Assembly: GCA_040401995.1 (NCBI GenBank)
Contig: JBBANM010000020.1
Span: forward strand, 1 to 64,000
Reading direction: 5' to 3'
Length of the DNA: 64,000 nucleotides
Source of the DNA: Haliscomenobacter sp040401995
GTDB lineage: Bacteria > Bacteroidota > Bacteroidia > Chitinophagales > Saprospiraceae
Positions within the stretch are counted from its first letter, which is position 1; each line of letters opens with the position of its first letter. The position numbers and the translations under genes are program-made. The notes beneath the pieces are model-generated. The model did not search any database. It saw only the letters and a program-made list of their open reading frames with translations, and was not told the origin of the DNA. Of this stretch, positions 33,427-43,437 are shown piece after piece.

Positions 33427-33801
33427 ATGAAAATTTTAGTCGTTGATGATGAAACCGATATGAAAATCCTGTTTGAACAACGTTTTCGAAATGAGGTTCG
33501 AGATGGGGAGCTTGAATTTTCTTTTGCTTTCTCGGGTGAAGAAGCCTTAACCTATTTACAAGACCATCCTTCAGAAGTGATACTTATTTTATCGGATATC
33601 AACATGCCAGGTATGAGCGGCATAGAATTATTGCGGCGAATTCGGCATATTTATCCTGTACCGCCGCCGATAGTGATGATGATAACCGCTTACGGTAACA
33701 TTGGTTTTCGCGAGCAAGCGATTGAACTAGGCGCCGATGATTTCCTAACCAAGCCAGTCGATTTTAATGACCTCAAGGAAAAGCTAAAAACCGTTTTATG
33801 A
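33427..33801 (+). CDS. Single-domain response regulator (CheY-like)
   Basis: The 124-residue receiver domain has the acidic pair Asp7-Asp8, phosphoacceptor Asp57 (LSDINMPG), Thr87 (MITAYG) and Lys109 (FLTKP). There is no output domain. It overlaps the next gene by ATGA (33798-33801) and is the first of a three-gene coupled operon (receiver, receiver-cyclase, histidine kinase). It likely acts as phosphate sink or relay for the kinase. Confidence 0.92.
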   Translation: MKILVVDDETDMKILFEQRFRNEVRDGELEFSFAFSGEEALTYLQDHPSEVILILSDINMPGMSGIELLRRIRHIYPVPPPIVMMITAYGNIGFREQAIELGADDFLTKPVDFNDLKEKLKTVL

Positions 33802-34841
33802 AGGCTAAAATATTGGTCGTTGACGATGAGCCGGATGTAGAACAACTGATCCGACAAAAATTTCGTCGACAAATTCGCGAAGAAAATTATCAGTTCCTTT
33901 TTGCCAAGAACGGCTACGAAGCGCTCGAACAACTCAGCCAACATGCCGATATTGATTTTGTACTTAGCGACATCAACATGCCGCGCATGGACGGACTTAC
34001 GCTACTGCTCAAGCTTCAGGAAATCAACCCGCTGCTTAAAACGGTAATCATATCCGCCTATGGCGACATGGACAACATCCGGGTGGCAATGAATCGTGGC
34101 GCCTTTGATTTCATCACCAAACCCATCGATTTTGCTGACCTGGAGCTCACCATGGACAAAACCTACAAACAGGTGCTCCAGATCCGCGAAACCTTGCAAG
34201 CGGTGAAGGAAAACAATATCCTGAAAATGTACGTCGACGAAACGGTGCTCCAGTTTATGAACCGCGAAGAGTTTTCTTCCTCGCTCATGGCCAACGAGAC
34301 CATCGAAGCCGCCGTTGTATTCATCGATATTTGCGGATTCACCGCCATCACCGAACGTGAACCCGCCGATACGGTGGTCAACCTGCTGAATCGTTATTTC
34401 GATGTGATGGTCAAAGAAATCATTGCTAATGAAGGGCAAGTAGATAAATTCATGGGAGATGCCATCATGGCGGTTTTTCGCGGTTCGGATCACCTCGAGC
34501 GGGCCATACGCGCATGTTTGGCTGTACGTACCAGCATTGAATTACTTTTGGATCAACCCCAGGAACAAGCCACTTTTTTACCAAAACTATCCATCGGGAT
34601 CAATAGCGGCGAGATGATCTCTGGCAACATCGGTTCTGCTACCTTGCGCCGCTTGGATTATACCGTGATCGGAGATTCAGTCAATCTGGCGCAGCGACTA
34701 CAAACTGCGGCCAGGCCAGGCCAGATTGTGATCAATGAAATTTTATACGAAAAAATAAAAAACAACTTCCCTTGTCGCGAAATTGGGGAAGCTAGTTTCA
34801 AAAATCGGGCAAACCCAATCATGATTTACGAAATATTATGA
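33798..34841 (+). CDS. Response regulator fused to a class III adenylate cyclase
   Basis: The 347-residue protein has an N-terminal receiver (phosphoacceptor Asp58 in LSDINMPR, Lys108 region FITKPI) and a class III cyclase domain at about 165-345. Metal-binding Asp177 (FIDICGF) and Asp221 (FMGDAIMA), adenine-specifying Lys217 and Asp287 (LDYTVIGDSVN), and transition-state Asn296 and Arg300 are all present, so it should make cAMP from ATP upon phosphorylation. It overlaps both neighbours by 4 bases. Confidence 0.92.
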   Translation: MKAKILVVDDEPDVEQLIRQKFRRQIREENYQFLFAKNGYEALEQLSQHADIDFVLSDINMPRMDGLTLLLKLQEINPLLKTVIISAYGDMDNIRVAMNRGAFDFITKPIDFADLELTMDKTYKQVLQIRETLQAVKENNILKMYVDETVLQFMNREEFSSSLMANETIEAAVVFIDICGFTAITEREPADTVVNLLNRYFDVMVKEIIANEGQVDKFMGDAIMAVFRGSDHLERAIRACLAVRTSIELLLDQPQEQATFLPKLSIGINSGEMISGNIGSATLRRLDYTVIGDSVNLAQRLQTAARPGQIVINEILYEKIKNNFPCREIGEASFKNRANPIMIYEIL

Positions 34842-36817
34842 ACGAGATGAAGTTAGCCCTTAGCGTGCTGTTGTTTTCACTGCTTTTTTTTAGCTCTCTT
34901 ACTGGCCAATCTACTGAAGCTGCCGCGGTCAGTAGGCTAGATCTGCTTTGGAAACAAGCCATTAGCAATCCTCGTCAAAAATCAGGTTCGGATTTCCTCC
35001 TTGCTCAGCCGGGCATGGTCATTGCGCAAAACAATTTCCCCAAAGGTGAAGTTGCTTCTATCAATACCAATGCAACGCTTTATAACCAACTTGGCAATTA
35101 CTCCAAAGCACTAGGATACTATCTTAAGGTCTTGCAGATTCTTGAAAAAAATCACTTCCCTGATTTAAGCGGCAGTCTAAATAATATCGGGTTGGTATAC
35201 GCCAATTTGAACGATACCACTCGTGCCAGAATGTATTACTACCGCGCCCTTCAATTTGCCGAAAGATCCCCTAATAAAGAGCTTAAGGGAATCATACTCA
35301 TGAATTTGGGCGAGCTTTTTTCCCGCACCGATCGTCTGGATTCTGCTTTGCAGTTTAGTCAGGCCGGATTGGAAATTTTATTGGAAAACAATGCCGTCAA
35401 TACGATTCCCTACGCGCTGCGCAATTTGGGAGACGTCTATGCCAAGTTGCACTACCCGGTTAAGGCATTAGATTTTTACCGCCGCAGTTTGATTTTTGCC
35501 CGATTATACGATAGCCAACCGCGACAAACCGAGACTTACCAAAGTTTAGCTCGTTTTTATTTACAAGAAAATAAACTCGATTCCTGTGTTTTTTATGGGC
35601 AAAAAGCGTTGAACCAATCGCAAGCTTTAGCCTCCAGCAAAGGCATACTGGCAGCAGCAAGTGTTCTTTCCAGTGTATATGAAAAAATTGACGTGCGTCA
35701 GGCATTGCACTATTACAAACTTGCAGTGGCCACCAAAGACAGCATGTTCAATCAGGAAACTACCCAGCGCATCATTAGCATCAATGAAGATGAAAAAGTA
35801 AGACTTCAGGAAATAGCTGCGGCCAAAAGAGAGTATGGCAATACGGTGCAGAAATACATCTTACTTGGCGGTTTGGGGGTCTTTTTATTGATAGCCGTAG
35901 TGCTATGGCGCAACAACCGCCGCCAGCAAAAGGCCAATGAACTTTTACGTCAACAAAAAAAGGAAACCGATTCCCAAAAAGAAAAAGCGGAACACGCCTT
36001 TCAAGAACTCAATGAAGCCCAAGATCAACTGATACAACGCGAAAAAATGGCATCGCTGGGTGAATTGACCGCTGGCATCGCCCACGAAATCCAGAATCCG
36101 CTCAATTTTGTCAACAACTTCTCGGAAGTAAGCGCTGAGCTGATCGACGAAATGGAAATTGAGTTTAATGAAGGCCGAATGGATGATGGCATGGCTATTG
36201 CCAACGACGTAAAGCAAAATCTTGCCAAAATCACTTTTCACGGCAAACGCGCCGAATCAATCGTCAAGGGGATGTTGTACCACTCGCGCAGCAGTACCGG
36301 ACAAAAAGAACCCACCGACCTAAACCTGTTGGCGGAAGAATACCTGCGACTTAGCTTTCATGGCCTTCGCGCCAAAGAACGCACTTTCAATTCCAATTAT
36401 CATACGGATTTGGATCCCACCATTGGTAAAGTCAACGTTGTTCCCCAAGACCTTGGTCGGGTAATGCTCAACCTGTTCAACAACGCTTTTTATGCTGTTT
36501 CAGAGAAAAAAAATCTGCTCTCTGATGCACATAACTTTAAAAATCGGGAGGTTTACGAACCCATGGTGATCCTAAGCACCAAAAAATATGAGGATCGAAT
36601 TGAGATTAAGGTTCGCGACAATGGTCTGGGTATTCCTGCCCCCATCATCAATAAGATTTTTCAACCGTTTTTCACCACCAAACCTGCTCAACAAGGCACT
36701 GGTTTGGGATTATCGCTCAGTTATGAAATTGTGACCAAAGGCCACAATGGCCAACTCATAGTGGATACCCGCGAAGGTGAATTTGCTGAATTTACGGTGG
36801 TTTTGCCTTTGAAATGA
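34838..36817 (+). CDS. TPR-containing sensor histidine kinase
   Basis: The 659-residue protein has a signal peptide and an extracytoplasmic tetratricopeptide region (~75-300; e.g. YSKALGYYLKVLQILEKN, ARMYYYRALQFAERSPN). A transmembrane helix (~341-357), a coiled coil (~365-400), the H-box IAHEIQNPLNF with His416, then N (NLFNNAFYAV), G1 (DNGLGIP), F (FQPFFTTKP) and G2 (GTGLGLSLS) boxes follow. It is probably the kinase for the two upstream receivers, one of which is an adenylate cyclase. Confidence 0.92.
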   Translation: MNEMKLALSVLLFSLLFFSSLTGQSTEAAAVSRLDLLWKQAISNPRQKSGSDFLLAQPGMVIAQNNFPKGEVASINTNATLYNQLGNYSKALGYYLKVLQILEKNHFPDLSGSLNNIGLVYANLNDTTRARMYYYRALQFAERSPNKELKGIILMNLGELFSRTDRLDSALQFSQAGLEILLENNAVNTIPYALRNLGDVYAKLHYPVKALDFYRRSLIFARLYDSQPRQTETYQSLARFYLQENKLDSCVFYGQKALNQSQALASSKGILAAASVLSSVYEKIDVRQALHYYKLAVATKDSMFNQETTQRIISINEDEKVRLQEIAAAKREYGNTVQKYILLGGLGVFLLIAVVLWRNNRRQQKANELLRQQKKETDSQKEKAEHAFQELNEAQDQLIQREKMASLGELTAGIAHEIQNPLNFVNNFSEVSAELIDEMEIEFNEGRMDDGMAIANDVKQNLAKITFHGKRAESIVKGMLYHSRSSTGQKEPTDLNLLAEEYLRLSFHGLRAKERTFNSNYHTDLDPTIGKVNVVPQDLGRVMLNLFNNAFYAVSEKKNLLSDAHNFKNREVYEPMVILSTKKYEDRIEIKVRDNGLGIPAPIINKIFQPFFTTKPAQQGTGLGLSLSYEIVTKGHNGQLIVDTREGEFAEFTVVLPLK

Positions 36818-36845
36818 TTCATCATACATTTACACCATATACAGC

Positions 36846-38288
36846 ATGCTGCTTACTTTTATCATTTTGTACTTGCTCAGCACTTTGGCAATCGGTTGGT
36901 GGGCGTCGCGCAAGGTAGAATCTACCGCCGATTTTGTATTGGCGGGGCGTAACTTATCGGCGCCCGTGTTGACCGCCGGTTTGTTTGCCACCTGGTTTGG
37001 TTCCGAAACCGTGATGGGGGCGCCTTCCGAATTCGTCAACGGTGGTTTGCTAGGGGTGATGGAAGATCCCTTTGGCGCAGCAGCTTGTTTGATTTTGGTA
37101 GGCTTGATCTATGCCCGCCCTTTGTACAAAATGAACATCCTTACCTTTAACGATTTTTACCGCATGCGTTTTGGGCGAAGCGCGGAGGTGATCTCGGCTT
37201 TTTTTATGGTTCCTTCTTATTTCGGTTGGATCGCGGCGCAGTTGGTGGCGCTGGCCATCGTGCTCAAAGCTTTAATAGGTTTGCCAGTAATAGCAGGAAT
37301 TATATTGTGTACCGTGATTGTTTTGTTTTACACCTACATCGGCGGTATGTGGGCGGTCTCTATCACCGATTTTGTGCAAACGATCATGATCTTGGCAGGT
37401 TTGGCGCTGCTTACCGTGATCATGTACCAGCGCGTTGGCGGTTTTCAAAAAATGTCCACCCATTTGCCTGATCATTTTTTCCAATTTTTCCCCAATGCTG
37501 GCTGGAAAAACTGGGTGCATTATATTGCCGCTTGGATGACAATAGAGCTGGGTTCTATCCCCCAGCAAGATATCTTTCAGCGAGTCATGTCGGCGCGCAA
37601 TGCCAATATTGCCGTTCGGGCGGGTATTTATTCCGGGTTGCTTTACCTTACTGTAGGGTTTATGCCCCTTTTCATTGGCTTGTGCGGCAAAATATTGTAC
37701 CCCGATTTTTTAAATGGCGACCCCCAAATGGTTATCCCCAGAATGGTGCTCCAGCATGGCAATCTATTTTTGCAAATCATGTTTTTTGGCGCGCTGCTAT
37801 CGGCAATTTTAAGCACCACTTCGGGGGCGATTTTGGCGCCAGCCACCGTAATGGGTGAAAACCTCATTAAGCCCTTGCTCCGCAATCCTACCGATACTAG
37901 CATGTTGCGCATCATGCGCCTTTCGGTGGTAGGAGTAGCTTTCTGTTCGGCCATCATGGCAATGTTCAATTCCAATATTTACGAATTGGTAGGCAGCTCA
38001 TCAGCGCTCAGTTTGGTGGGTTTGTTTATGCCGCTTACAGCCGGTTTGTTTTGGAAAGGCGCCTCCAGTAAGGCTGCCAATGCATCTATGTTGACTGGTA
38101 TGGCTGTGTGGATTTACTTTGAGTACTTCAATCCGGGAGATTTACCCAGTTTGGTTCCAGGGTTATTGACCAGCGTTGTTACCATTATAGTAGGGAGTTG
38201 GTTGTTTCCGGACGACAGCTATGCTAAATTTTTAGTGGAAAGAAGGAAAAGTGAGTCTCCCGAAATGGGCAAATTTTCTGAAATATAG
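36846..38288 (+). CDS. Sodium:solute symporter (SSS family)
   Basis: The 480-residue protein has 12-13 hydrophobic helices and the SSS signatures: GRNLSAPVLTAGLFATWFGS near the start, NILTFNDFYRMRFGR, and AILSTTSGAILAPATVMGEN, where the Ser-Thr-rich stretch corresponds to the Na2 site. It imports an organic solute with sodium. The substrate cannot be read from the sequence. It starts 28 bases after the histidine kinase gene, so it may be part of that transcript. Confidence 0.88.
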   Translation: MLLTFIILYLLSTLAIGWWASRKVESTADFVLAGRNLSAPVLTAGLFATWFGSETVMGAPSEFVNGGLLGVMEDPFGAAACLILVGLIYARPLYKMNILTFNDFYRMRFGRSAEVISAFFMVPSYFGWIAAQLVALAIVLKALIGLPVIAGIILCTVIVLFYTYIGGMWAVSITDFVQTIMILAGLALLTVIMYQRVGGFQKMSTHLPDHFFQFFPNAGWKNWVHYIAAWMTIELGSIPQQDIFQRVMSARNANIAVRAGIYSGLLYLTVGFMPLFIGLCGKILYPDFLNGDPQMVIPRMVLQHGNLFLQIMFFGALLSAILSTTSGAILAPATVMGENLIKPLLRNPTDTSMLRIMRLSVVGVAFCSAIMAMFNSNIYELVGSSSALSLVGLFMPLTAGLFWKGASSKAANASMLTGMAVWIYFEYFNPGDLPSLVPGLLTSVVTIIVGSWLFPDDSYAKFLVERRKSESPEMGKFSEI

Positions 38289-38421
38289 CGTATAGTCGTC
38301 GCTGGTCGTCATCCTGCTGATTTTTGTCAACTTTATACCCCGTATTTCAATGGATTCCCGAATTTGGAAGCTCCATTGCAAGGATGTCATTTTTTCAGCA
38401 CCACCCTTGCATCAACTGCCA

Positions 38422-38454
38422 TTGTTACCGATTTTGAACTTGGCAGTAATTTTG
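38422..38454 (+). promoter_or_regulatory. Bacteroidota-type promoter upstream of clpB
   Basis: TAATTTTG (38447-38454) matches the TAnnTTTG -7 element of the phylum, with a TTG 22 bases upstream as a weak -33 element. It lies about 70 bases before the clpB start, within a 237-base gap that otherwise has no visible feature. Confidence 0.45.
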
Positions 38455-38525
38455 CAAGTATGAAATAAACAAAGGAGTAAAACTCCCACAAACAAACAAA
38501 AAGACCAAAAACACCAATAGTTGTT

Positions 38526-41207
38526 ATGACCTACGATAATTTCACGATAAAAGCTCAGGAGTCCATCCTCAAAGCACAGCAAATTGCCGGCGGATTGGAT
38601 CAACAACAAGTAGATACCGTCCATTTGCTCAAAGGCATTTTGGATACGGATGAAAGCGTGGCTGGTTTTTTGCTGCAAAAAAGCGAAGTCAACCTACCGA
38701 TGTTGCGTCGCAAACTAGACGAAACCATTCGCACTTATCCCAAGGTAGAAGGCAGCGACAAACAGTACCTGTCGAACGATGCCAATAAATCTTTGAGTCG
38801 CGCCAAAACCCTCCTCAAAGACTTTGGCGACGAGTTCATCTCCATCGAATTGATGCTCGTGGGCATCATCCAAGGCGACGACAAAGGGGCCAGATTACTC
38901 AAAGAGTTAGGTGCTACCGAGGAAGCGCTGCGTGGCGCCATTCAGGAATTGCGCAAAGGCCGCAAAGTAACCGATCAAAGCTCGGAAGACAGCTACAATG
39001 CCCTTGCCAAATACGGTATCAACCTCAACGAACGCGCCGAAAGTGGCAAACTCGACCCCATCATTGGTCGCGATGACGAAATCCGACGGGTGCTACACAT
39101 CCTTTCGCGTCGCAAAAAAAACAACCCCATCCTTATTGGTGAAGCCGGCGTAGGTAAAACTGCTATTGTGGAAGGTTTGGCTTGGCGGGTAGTGAAAGGC
39201 GACGTACCCGATAACCTGAAAACCAAAAAGATTTTTGTACTCGACATCGCCGCTTTGATTGCGGGCGCCAAATACAAAGGCGAATTCGAAGAGCGCTTGA
39301 AAGGTGTGATCCAAGAAGTAACCGATTCAAATGGCGAGATCATTCTTTTCATTGACGAAATCCACACCCTCATCGGTGCGGGTGGCGGCAATGGCGCCAT
39401 GGATGCTGCCAACATCCTCAAACCAGCTTTGGCGCGCGGCGAACTGCGCACTATCGGCGCTACTACCTTGGATGAATACCAAAAATATTTTGAAAAAGAC
39501 AAAGCGCTGGTACGCCGTTTTCAAACTGTATTGATTGAAGAGCCCAGCGTAGAAGATACCATTTCCATCTTGCGGGGTTTGCAGGAAAAATACGAGGTGT
39601 ACCACAAAATCGAGATCAAAGACGAAGCCCTGGTGGCTGCCGCCGAGCTCTCGAACCGCTACATCACCGATCGTCAGTTACCCGATAAGGCCATTGACTT
39701 GATTGACGAAGCGGCGGCGCGACTGCGTTTGGAATTGGACTCCCTCCCAGAAGAAATTGACGAGTGGGATCGCCGGGTACGCCAGTTGGAGATTGAACGC
39801 GAAGCCATCAAACGCGAGAAAGACGAAAAAATGATGGCCTCGATCAACGAGCAGATTGCCAACGCCAAGGAAAAACGCGATTCCAAAATGGCCGCCTGGA
39901 AAAACGAAAAAGAGCTCGTTGACACCGTTCAGGCCATCAGAAAATACATGGAAGAGCTGGAAATGGAGGCCGAGCGAGCTGAGCGCAGCAGCGACTACGA
40001 AAAGGTAGCCAAACTCCGCTACGGCGAACTGGAAGATCAAAAAATATTGCTCAAGGTGGCCGAAGAAAAACTGGCCAACCTTCCCGAAGATACCCGTTTT
40101 ACCAACGATAAGGTAACCGCCAACGACATCGCCGAAGTGGTATCAAAATGGACGGGTATCCCGGTGGATAAAATGACGCAGAGCGAGAAAGACAAACTAC
40201 TTAAACTGGAAGACGAAATTGGCAGTCGCTTGATTGGTCAAGACGAGGCCGTACACGCGGTAGCCGACGCCATTCGTCGCAGTCGCGCCGGGTTGCAAGA
40301 TGCTGATCGCCCCATTGGGTCGTTCATTTTCTTGGGGCCAACCGGGGTGGGTAAAACCGAATTGGCCAAAACCCTAGCCGAGGTACTCTTTGACGATGAG
40401 CGCGCTATGACCCGCATCGACATGAGCGAATACCAGGAAAAACACACCGTGTCGCGCCTCGTGGGCGCGCCTCCGGGATACGTGGGCTACGACGAAGGCG
40501 GACAGTTGACGGAAGCGGTACGCCGCCGACCTTACTCCATCATTTTGCTGGATGAGATCGAAAAAGCGCACCCCGACACCTTTAATATTTTGCTACAGGT
40601 ACTCGACGATGGCCGCTTGACCGACAACCGAGGTCGGGTAGCGAACTTCAAAAACACCATCATCATCATGACTTCGAACATGGGTTCGGAGATCATTTTG
40701 GAGAACTTTGAAGACCTCGAGGAAATGGGTGAAAAACACCGCACCGAGATCATTGCCACTACCAAGGAGGAAGTATTCAATTTGCTAAAGGAAAACATGC
40801 GCCCCGAATTCCTCAACCGGATCGACGAGCAAATCATGTTTTTGCCGCTCTCCAAAGAGGAAATTGGCGAGATACTGGAGCTGTTGTTGAAAAAAACGCA
40901 GAAGATGTTAGCGGGCAAAGGCATTGTGCTCAAGGTGAGCGACAAAGCCAAATCGCTACTAGCTGATCTGGGTTATGATCCTCAATTTGGCGCACGCCCC
41001 ATGAAACGGGTACTGCAAAAAGAGGTGATCAATGAACTGTCGAAGTTGGTGCTGGCTAGTATTTTTGGTGCCGGCGATACCATCTACGTTCATACCGACA
41101 AGAAGGGCTTAACTTTTAGCAAAGATCCTTTTGAGGGCGCAGTGAGCATCCCAACAGATGTTGATGTGGAGGATGACGAAGACGAGGAAGTAGAGGATAT
41201 TGCGTAG
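38526..41207 (+). CDS. clpB: ATP-dependent disaggregase ClpB
   Basis: The 893-residue protein has the ClpB domain order: N-domain (MTYDNFTIKAQESILKAQQ), AAA1 with GEAGVGKT, a long coiled-coil M-domain (about 410-530; charged IEREAIKREKDEK and MEAERAERSSDYEKVAK stretches), AAA2 with GPTGVGKT and GAPPGYVGYDEGG, and a C-terminal D2-small domain. There is no ClpP-binding IGF loop. It refolds aggregated proteins with DnaK. An acidic tail (DVEDDEDEEVEDIA) is an extra of this copy. A strong terminator follows. Confidence 0.97.
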   Translation: MTYDNFTIKAQESILKAQQIAGGLDQQQVDTVHLLKGILDTDESVAGFLLQKSEVNLPMLRRKLDETIRTYPKVEGSDKQYLSNDANKSLSRAKTLLKDFGDEFISIELMLVGIIQGDDKGARLLKELGATEEALRGAIQELRKGRKVTDQSSEDSYNALAKYGINLNERAESGKLDPIIGRDDEIRRVLHILSRRKKNNPILIGEAGVGKTAIVEGLAWRVVKGDVPDNLKTKKIFVLDIAALIAGAKYKGEFEERLKGVIQEVTDSNGEIILFIDEIHTLIGAGGGNGAMDAANILKPALARGELRTIGATTLDEYQKYFEKDKALVRRFQTVLIEEPSVEDTISILRGLQEKYEVYHKIEIKDEALVAAAELSNRYITDRQLPDKAIDLIDEAAARLRLELDSLPEEIDEWDRRVRQLEIEREAIKREKDEKMMASINEQIANAKEKRDSKMAAWKNEKELVDTVQAIRKYMEELEMEAERAERSSDYEKVAKLRYGELEDQKILLKVAEEKLANLPEDTRFTNDKVTANDIAEVVSKWTGIPVDKMTQSEKDKLLKLEDEIGSRLIGQDEAVHAVADAIRRSRAGLQDADRPIGSFIFLGPTGVGKTELAKTLAEVLFDDERAMTRIDMSEYQEKHTVSRLVGAPPGYVGYDEGGQLTEAVRRRPYSIILLDEIEKAHPDTFNILLQVLDDGRLTDNRGRVANFKNTIIIMTSNMGSEIILENFEDLEEMGEKHRTEIIATTKEEVFNLLKENMRPEFLNRIDEQIMFLPLSKEEIGEILELLLKKTQKMLAGKGIVLKVSDKAKSLLADLGYDPQFGARPMKRVLQKEVINELSKLVLASIFGAGDTIYVHTDKKGLTFSKDPFEGAVSIPTDVDVEDDEDEEVEDIA

Positions 41208-41246
41208 TTGATAATCACTTAACTTATAAGGCAATTGATTGAAAAG

Positions 41247-41293
41247 AACATGCCCAGGGAAAGAATTCCTTGGGCATGTTTTATTATTTTTGA
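41247..41293 (+). terminator. Intrinsic terminator after clpB
   Basis: AACATGCCCAGGGAA pairs with TTCCTTGGGCATGTT (one mismatch) and is followed by TTTATTATTTTT. It is a strong terminator. Confidence 0.9.
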
Positions 41294-41397
41294 AAAAATT
41301 ACGGACAGCAAAAATTACAATTACGGGTTTTAATGAGACAGCGGTATCTTGCCAAGGAAGGAGCATCATCGTTTTCACTCATCCAAATTTATTTAAA

Positions 41398-41631
41398 ATG
41401 ATGACTAATCAGGAGAAATTTCAACAATTAGCCCAAAAATATACCCTAGAAGAGCTGGTTGACGCCTACATGGTTCCAGAAATTCTTCCTGAAGAAGAGC
41501 TTCAACTTGCCAATCAAACGCTTAAAGAGATTCGACTACAAAAAATTGCGAATCAGACAGAAGAACAAAGGCTGCTTTCGGATTTTTTGCGATTCAAATT
41601 CCAAGTTGAAGACATTGTCAAAAAAGCTTAA
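41398..41631 (+). CDS. Small helical hypothetical protein
   Basis: Starting at the ATG at 41398 or the next ATG at 41401, the 77-78 residue protein is helical and charged (FQQLAQKYTLEELVDAYMVP; EELQLANQTLKEIRLQKIAN). The compact length and acidic N-terminal half would suit an antitoxin or adaptor, but no partner gene is adjacent. Function is unknown. Confidence 0.5.
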   Translation: MMTNQEKFQQLAQKYTLEELVDAYMVPEILPEEELQLANQTLKEIRLQKIANQTEEQRLLSDFLRFKFQVEDIVKKA

Positions 41632-41766
41632 TAATCGGTCAAGACAACTTTACTGGAACTACAGAGTGAAACAAGGTAGAAAACGAGCTTAAAATCCAAA
41701 ATGTGGCGAGCATCGAAGCTGATGTCATTTGTCACGAAAAATTACAGATTAATAAAAACCAAACCC

Positions 41767-42363
41767 ATGAAAAATTTCCTGCTCATTCTTTTTCTCTTCC
41801 TATCTCCGTCATTTGTTTTTGCCCAATCCTTCGAGGGGAAACTAACTTACCTTTGGAGTTCTTCATCCAAGGTGGATACACATTATGTTTATATCCGCGG
41901 AGACTCCATTAGAATTGACCTTGGCAAATGGCTAAATGCTTCAACTTCCTTGTATTTTGTTGCAAAGAACCAGCTATACATCTATAGTAAAAGGGATAAA
42001 GCTTATTTATCCTACCCCATTATCAAGCAGGATATGCCCAAGGAAGTTCTTGCTTATGAGTTGAAGCACAACAATGATTCTATTACCTTGTACTACAAAG
42101 AGAAGTTAATAAACACCGACATGAACATTGAAACCACCACTACGGCATTTTTGAAACTTCACCCTCAGCTTCAGGTTCCATTTTTAGAAGGTACCTATGT
42201 TGAATCTTATGTTTTAAATGGCAGTGGACACCTTCCTTTAGAAGTCAATATTGATCTCTATTTTAATGTGGTGAATGAAAAAAGAAATAATCAAAGCCGG
42301 CTCATTGCTGTGGATCACACAAAACCTAAAATTGAGTTGTTCGATATAAAAAACAAGCAATGA
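41767..42363 (+). CDS. Secreted DUF4412-like hypothetical protein
   Basis: The ATG at 41767 gives a signal peptide (MKNFLLILFLFLSPSFVFAQ). The 198-residue beta-rich protein begins SFEGKLTYLWSSSSKVDTHY and contains a GDSIRIDLG hairpin, reminiscent of DUF4412-type envelope proteins. No catalytic motif is seen. It is a single gene between small hypothetical genes. Confidence 0.65.
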   Translation: MKNFLLILFLFLSPSFVFAQSFEGKLTYLWSSSSKVDTHYVYIRGDSIRIDLGKWLNASTSLYFVAKNQLYIYSKRDKAYLSYPIIKQDMPKEVLAYELKHNNDSITLYYKEKLINTDMNIETTTTAFLKLHPQLQVPFLEGTYVESYVLNGSGHLPLEVNIDLYFNVVNEKRNNQSRLIAVDHTKPKIELFDIKNKQ

Positions 42364-42438
42364 TTTAAGCATTTTCAAGTAATCGAACTTATAATCCAAA
42401 TTACCGGTTATTAACCCCATCACCCAATTTTCCAGCCA

Positions 42439-43185
42439 ATGAACTACCTAGACAAAATCATCTTCGCCTTTGAGCTCCAAGACGTAGCAAGCATCAAAAC
42501 CTGTTTCGAAAACGGTATCAGTCCCAATGATACCTTCAATAACCGACCTTTGTTAATAGAATTGGTGAATCAGTACCCGCGCGGCCCCAAAGTAAAGGAA
42601 TGTGTAAAAGCCTTTGTTGATTACGGCCTGGAGTTTGAAGACCAGATTTTGCTATCCGTATTTCTGGATGATGCCGTTGCCCTCGACCAGCACTTAAGCG
42701 CTAACCCACAGGCGCTCAACCGAAAATATTCGCTTGATTGCACCTTTACCCCTTTATTCGAAGCTACTTTGCTGCACACCTGCGCGGAGTACAACCACCT
42801 GGCCTGTGCCAAAGTGCTGGTAAAACATGGCGCCGATGTCAATGCGCCGGCTGGATTTGACGAATATGGTTTTGGCGGGCATACCCCCATTTTTCACACC
42901 GTTAACCAACACAACAACCAATCCATCGATGTGCTGCAATACCTCCTTAGCCAATCGGCAGATGTATCGCTTACAGTAAAAGGTCTCATTTGGGGAAAGG
43001 GGTATGAATGGGAAACGTTCATTCCCGCTGTTAATCCCATCAGCTATGCCATGATGGGATTGTTGCGGCAATTTCAAAGGGAGGAAAAACAGATTTACGA
43101 AGTGGTTACTCTTCTGGTGGACGCGGCTTATGGTATTATATACGTGCCTGGAAATGTTCCGAATCAGTATTTGGTGAATGGATAG
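42439..43185 (+). CDS. Ankyrin-repeat protein
   Basis: The 248-residue cytoplasmic protein has ankyrin-like repeats: LQDVASIKTCFENGISPND, TCAEYNHLACAKVLVKHGAD with VNAPAGFDEYGFGGHTPIFH, and VLQYLLSQSADVSLT. These are protein-binding scaffolds. The partner is unknown; no operon mate is evident. Confidence 0.78.
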   Translation: MNYLDKIIFAFELQDVASIKTCFENGISPNDTFNNRPLLIELVNQYPRGPKVKECVKAFVDYGLEFEDQILLSVFLDDAVALDQHLSANPQALNRKYSLDCTFTPLFEATLLHTCAEYNHLACAKVLVKHGADVNAPAGFDEYGFGGHTPIFHTVNQHNNQSIDVLQYLLSQSADVSLTVKGLIWGKGYEWETFIPAVNPISYAMMGLLRQFQREEKQIYEVVTLLVDAAYGIIYVPGNVPNQYLVNG

Positions 43186-43437
43186 ACCTAGAACTTGCTC
43201 AATTGGAGATATTTAGCCTGAAAATTTTATTTCCTATTCTTAACTCTTTCGGCAAATTATATTCCCCCACCCATTTCCCTAGCCTAACAAATCCCAACCA
43301 AGTCTGCCAGAAGGCTTTAGCCAAGCCAGCCATTCTAGTGAAAGCTGAAAAAATCTTTTGTATATCCGCGTAAAAGCCTAAATTTGCTGCGATTTTGGCG
43401 AAGCCTATACGATAAACTTCTAATCGTTCCTATACTT

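Noticed and set aside
27335..34841. A full Pycsar defence system formed by the HD-PycTM protein and the cyclase at 33798
   Set aside because: The cyclase is 5 kb away, carries Lys217/Asp287 for adenine, is fused to a receiver and is coupled to a histidine kinase. It is not a pyrimidine cyclase.
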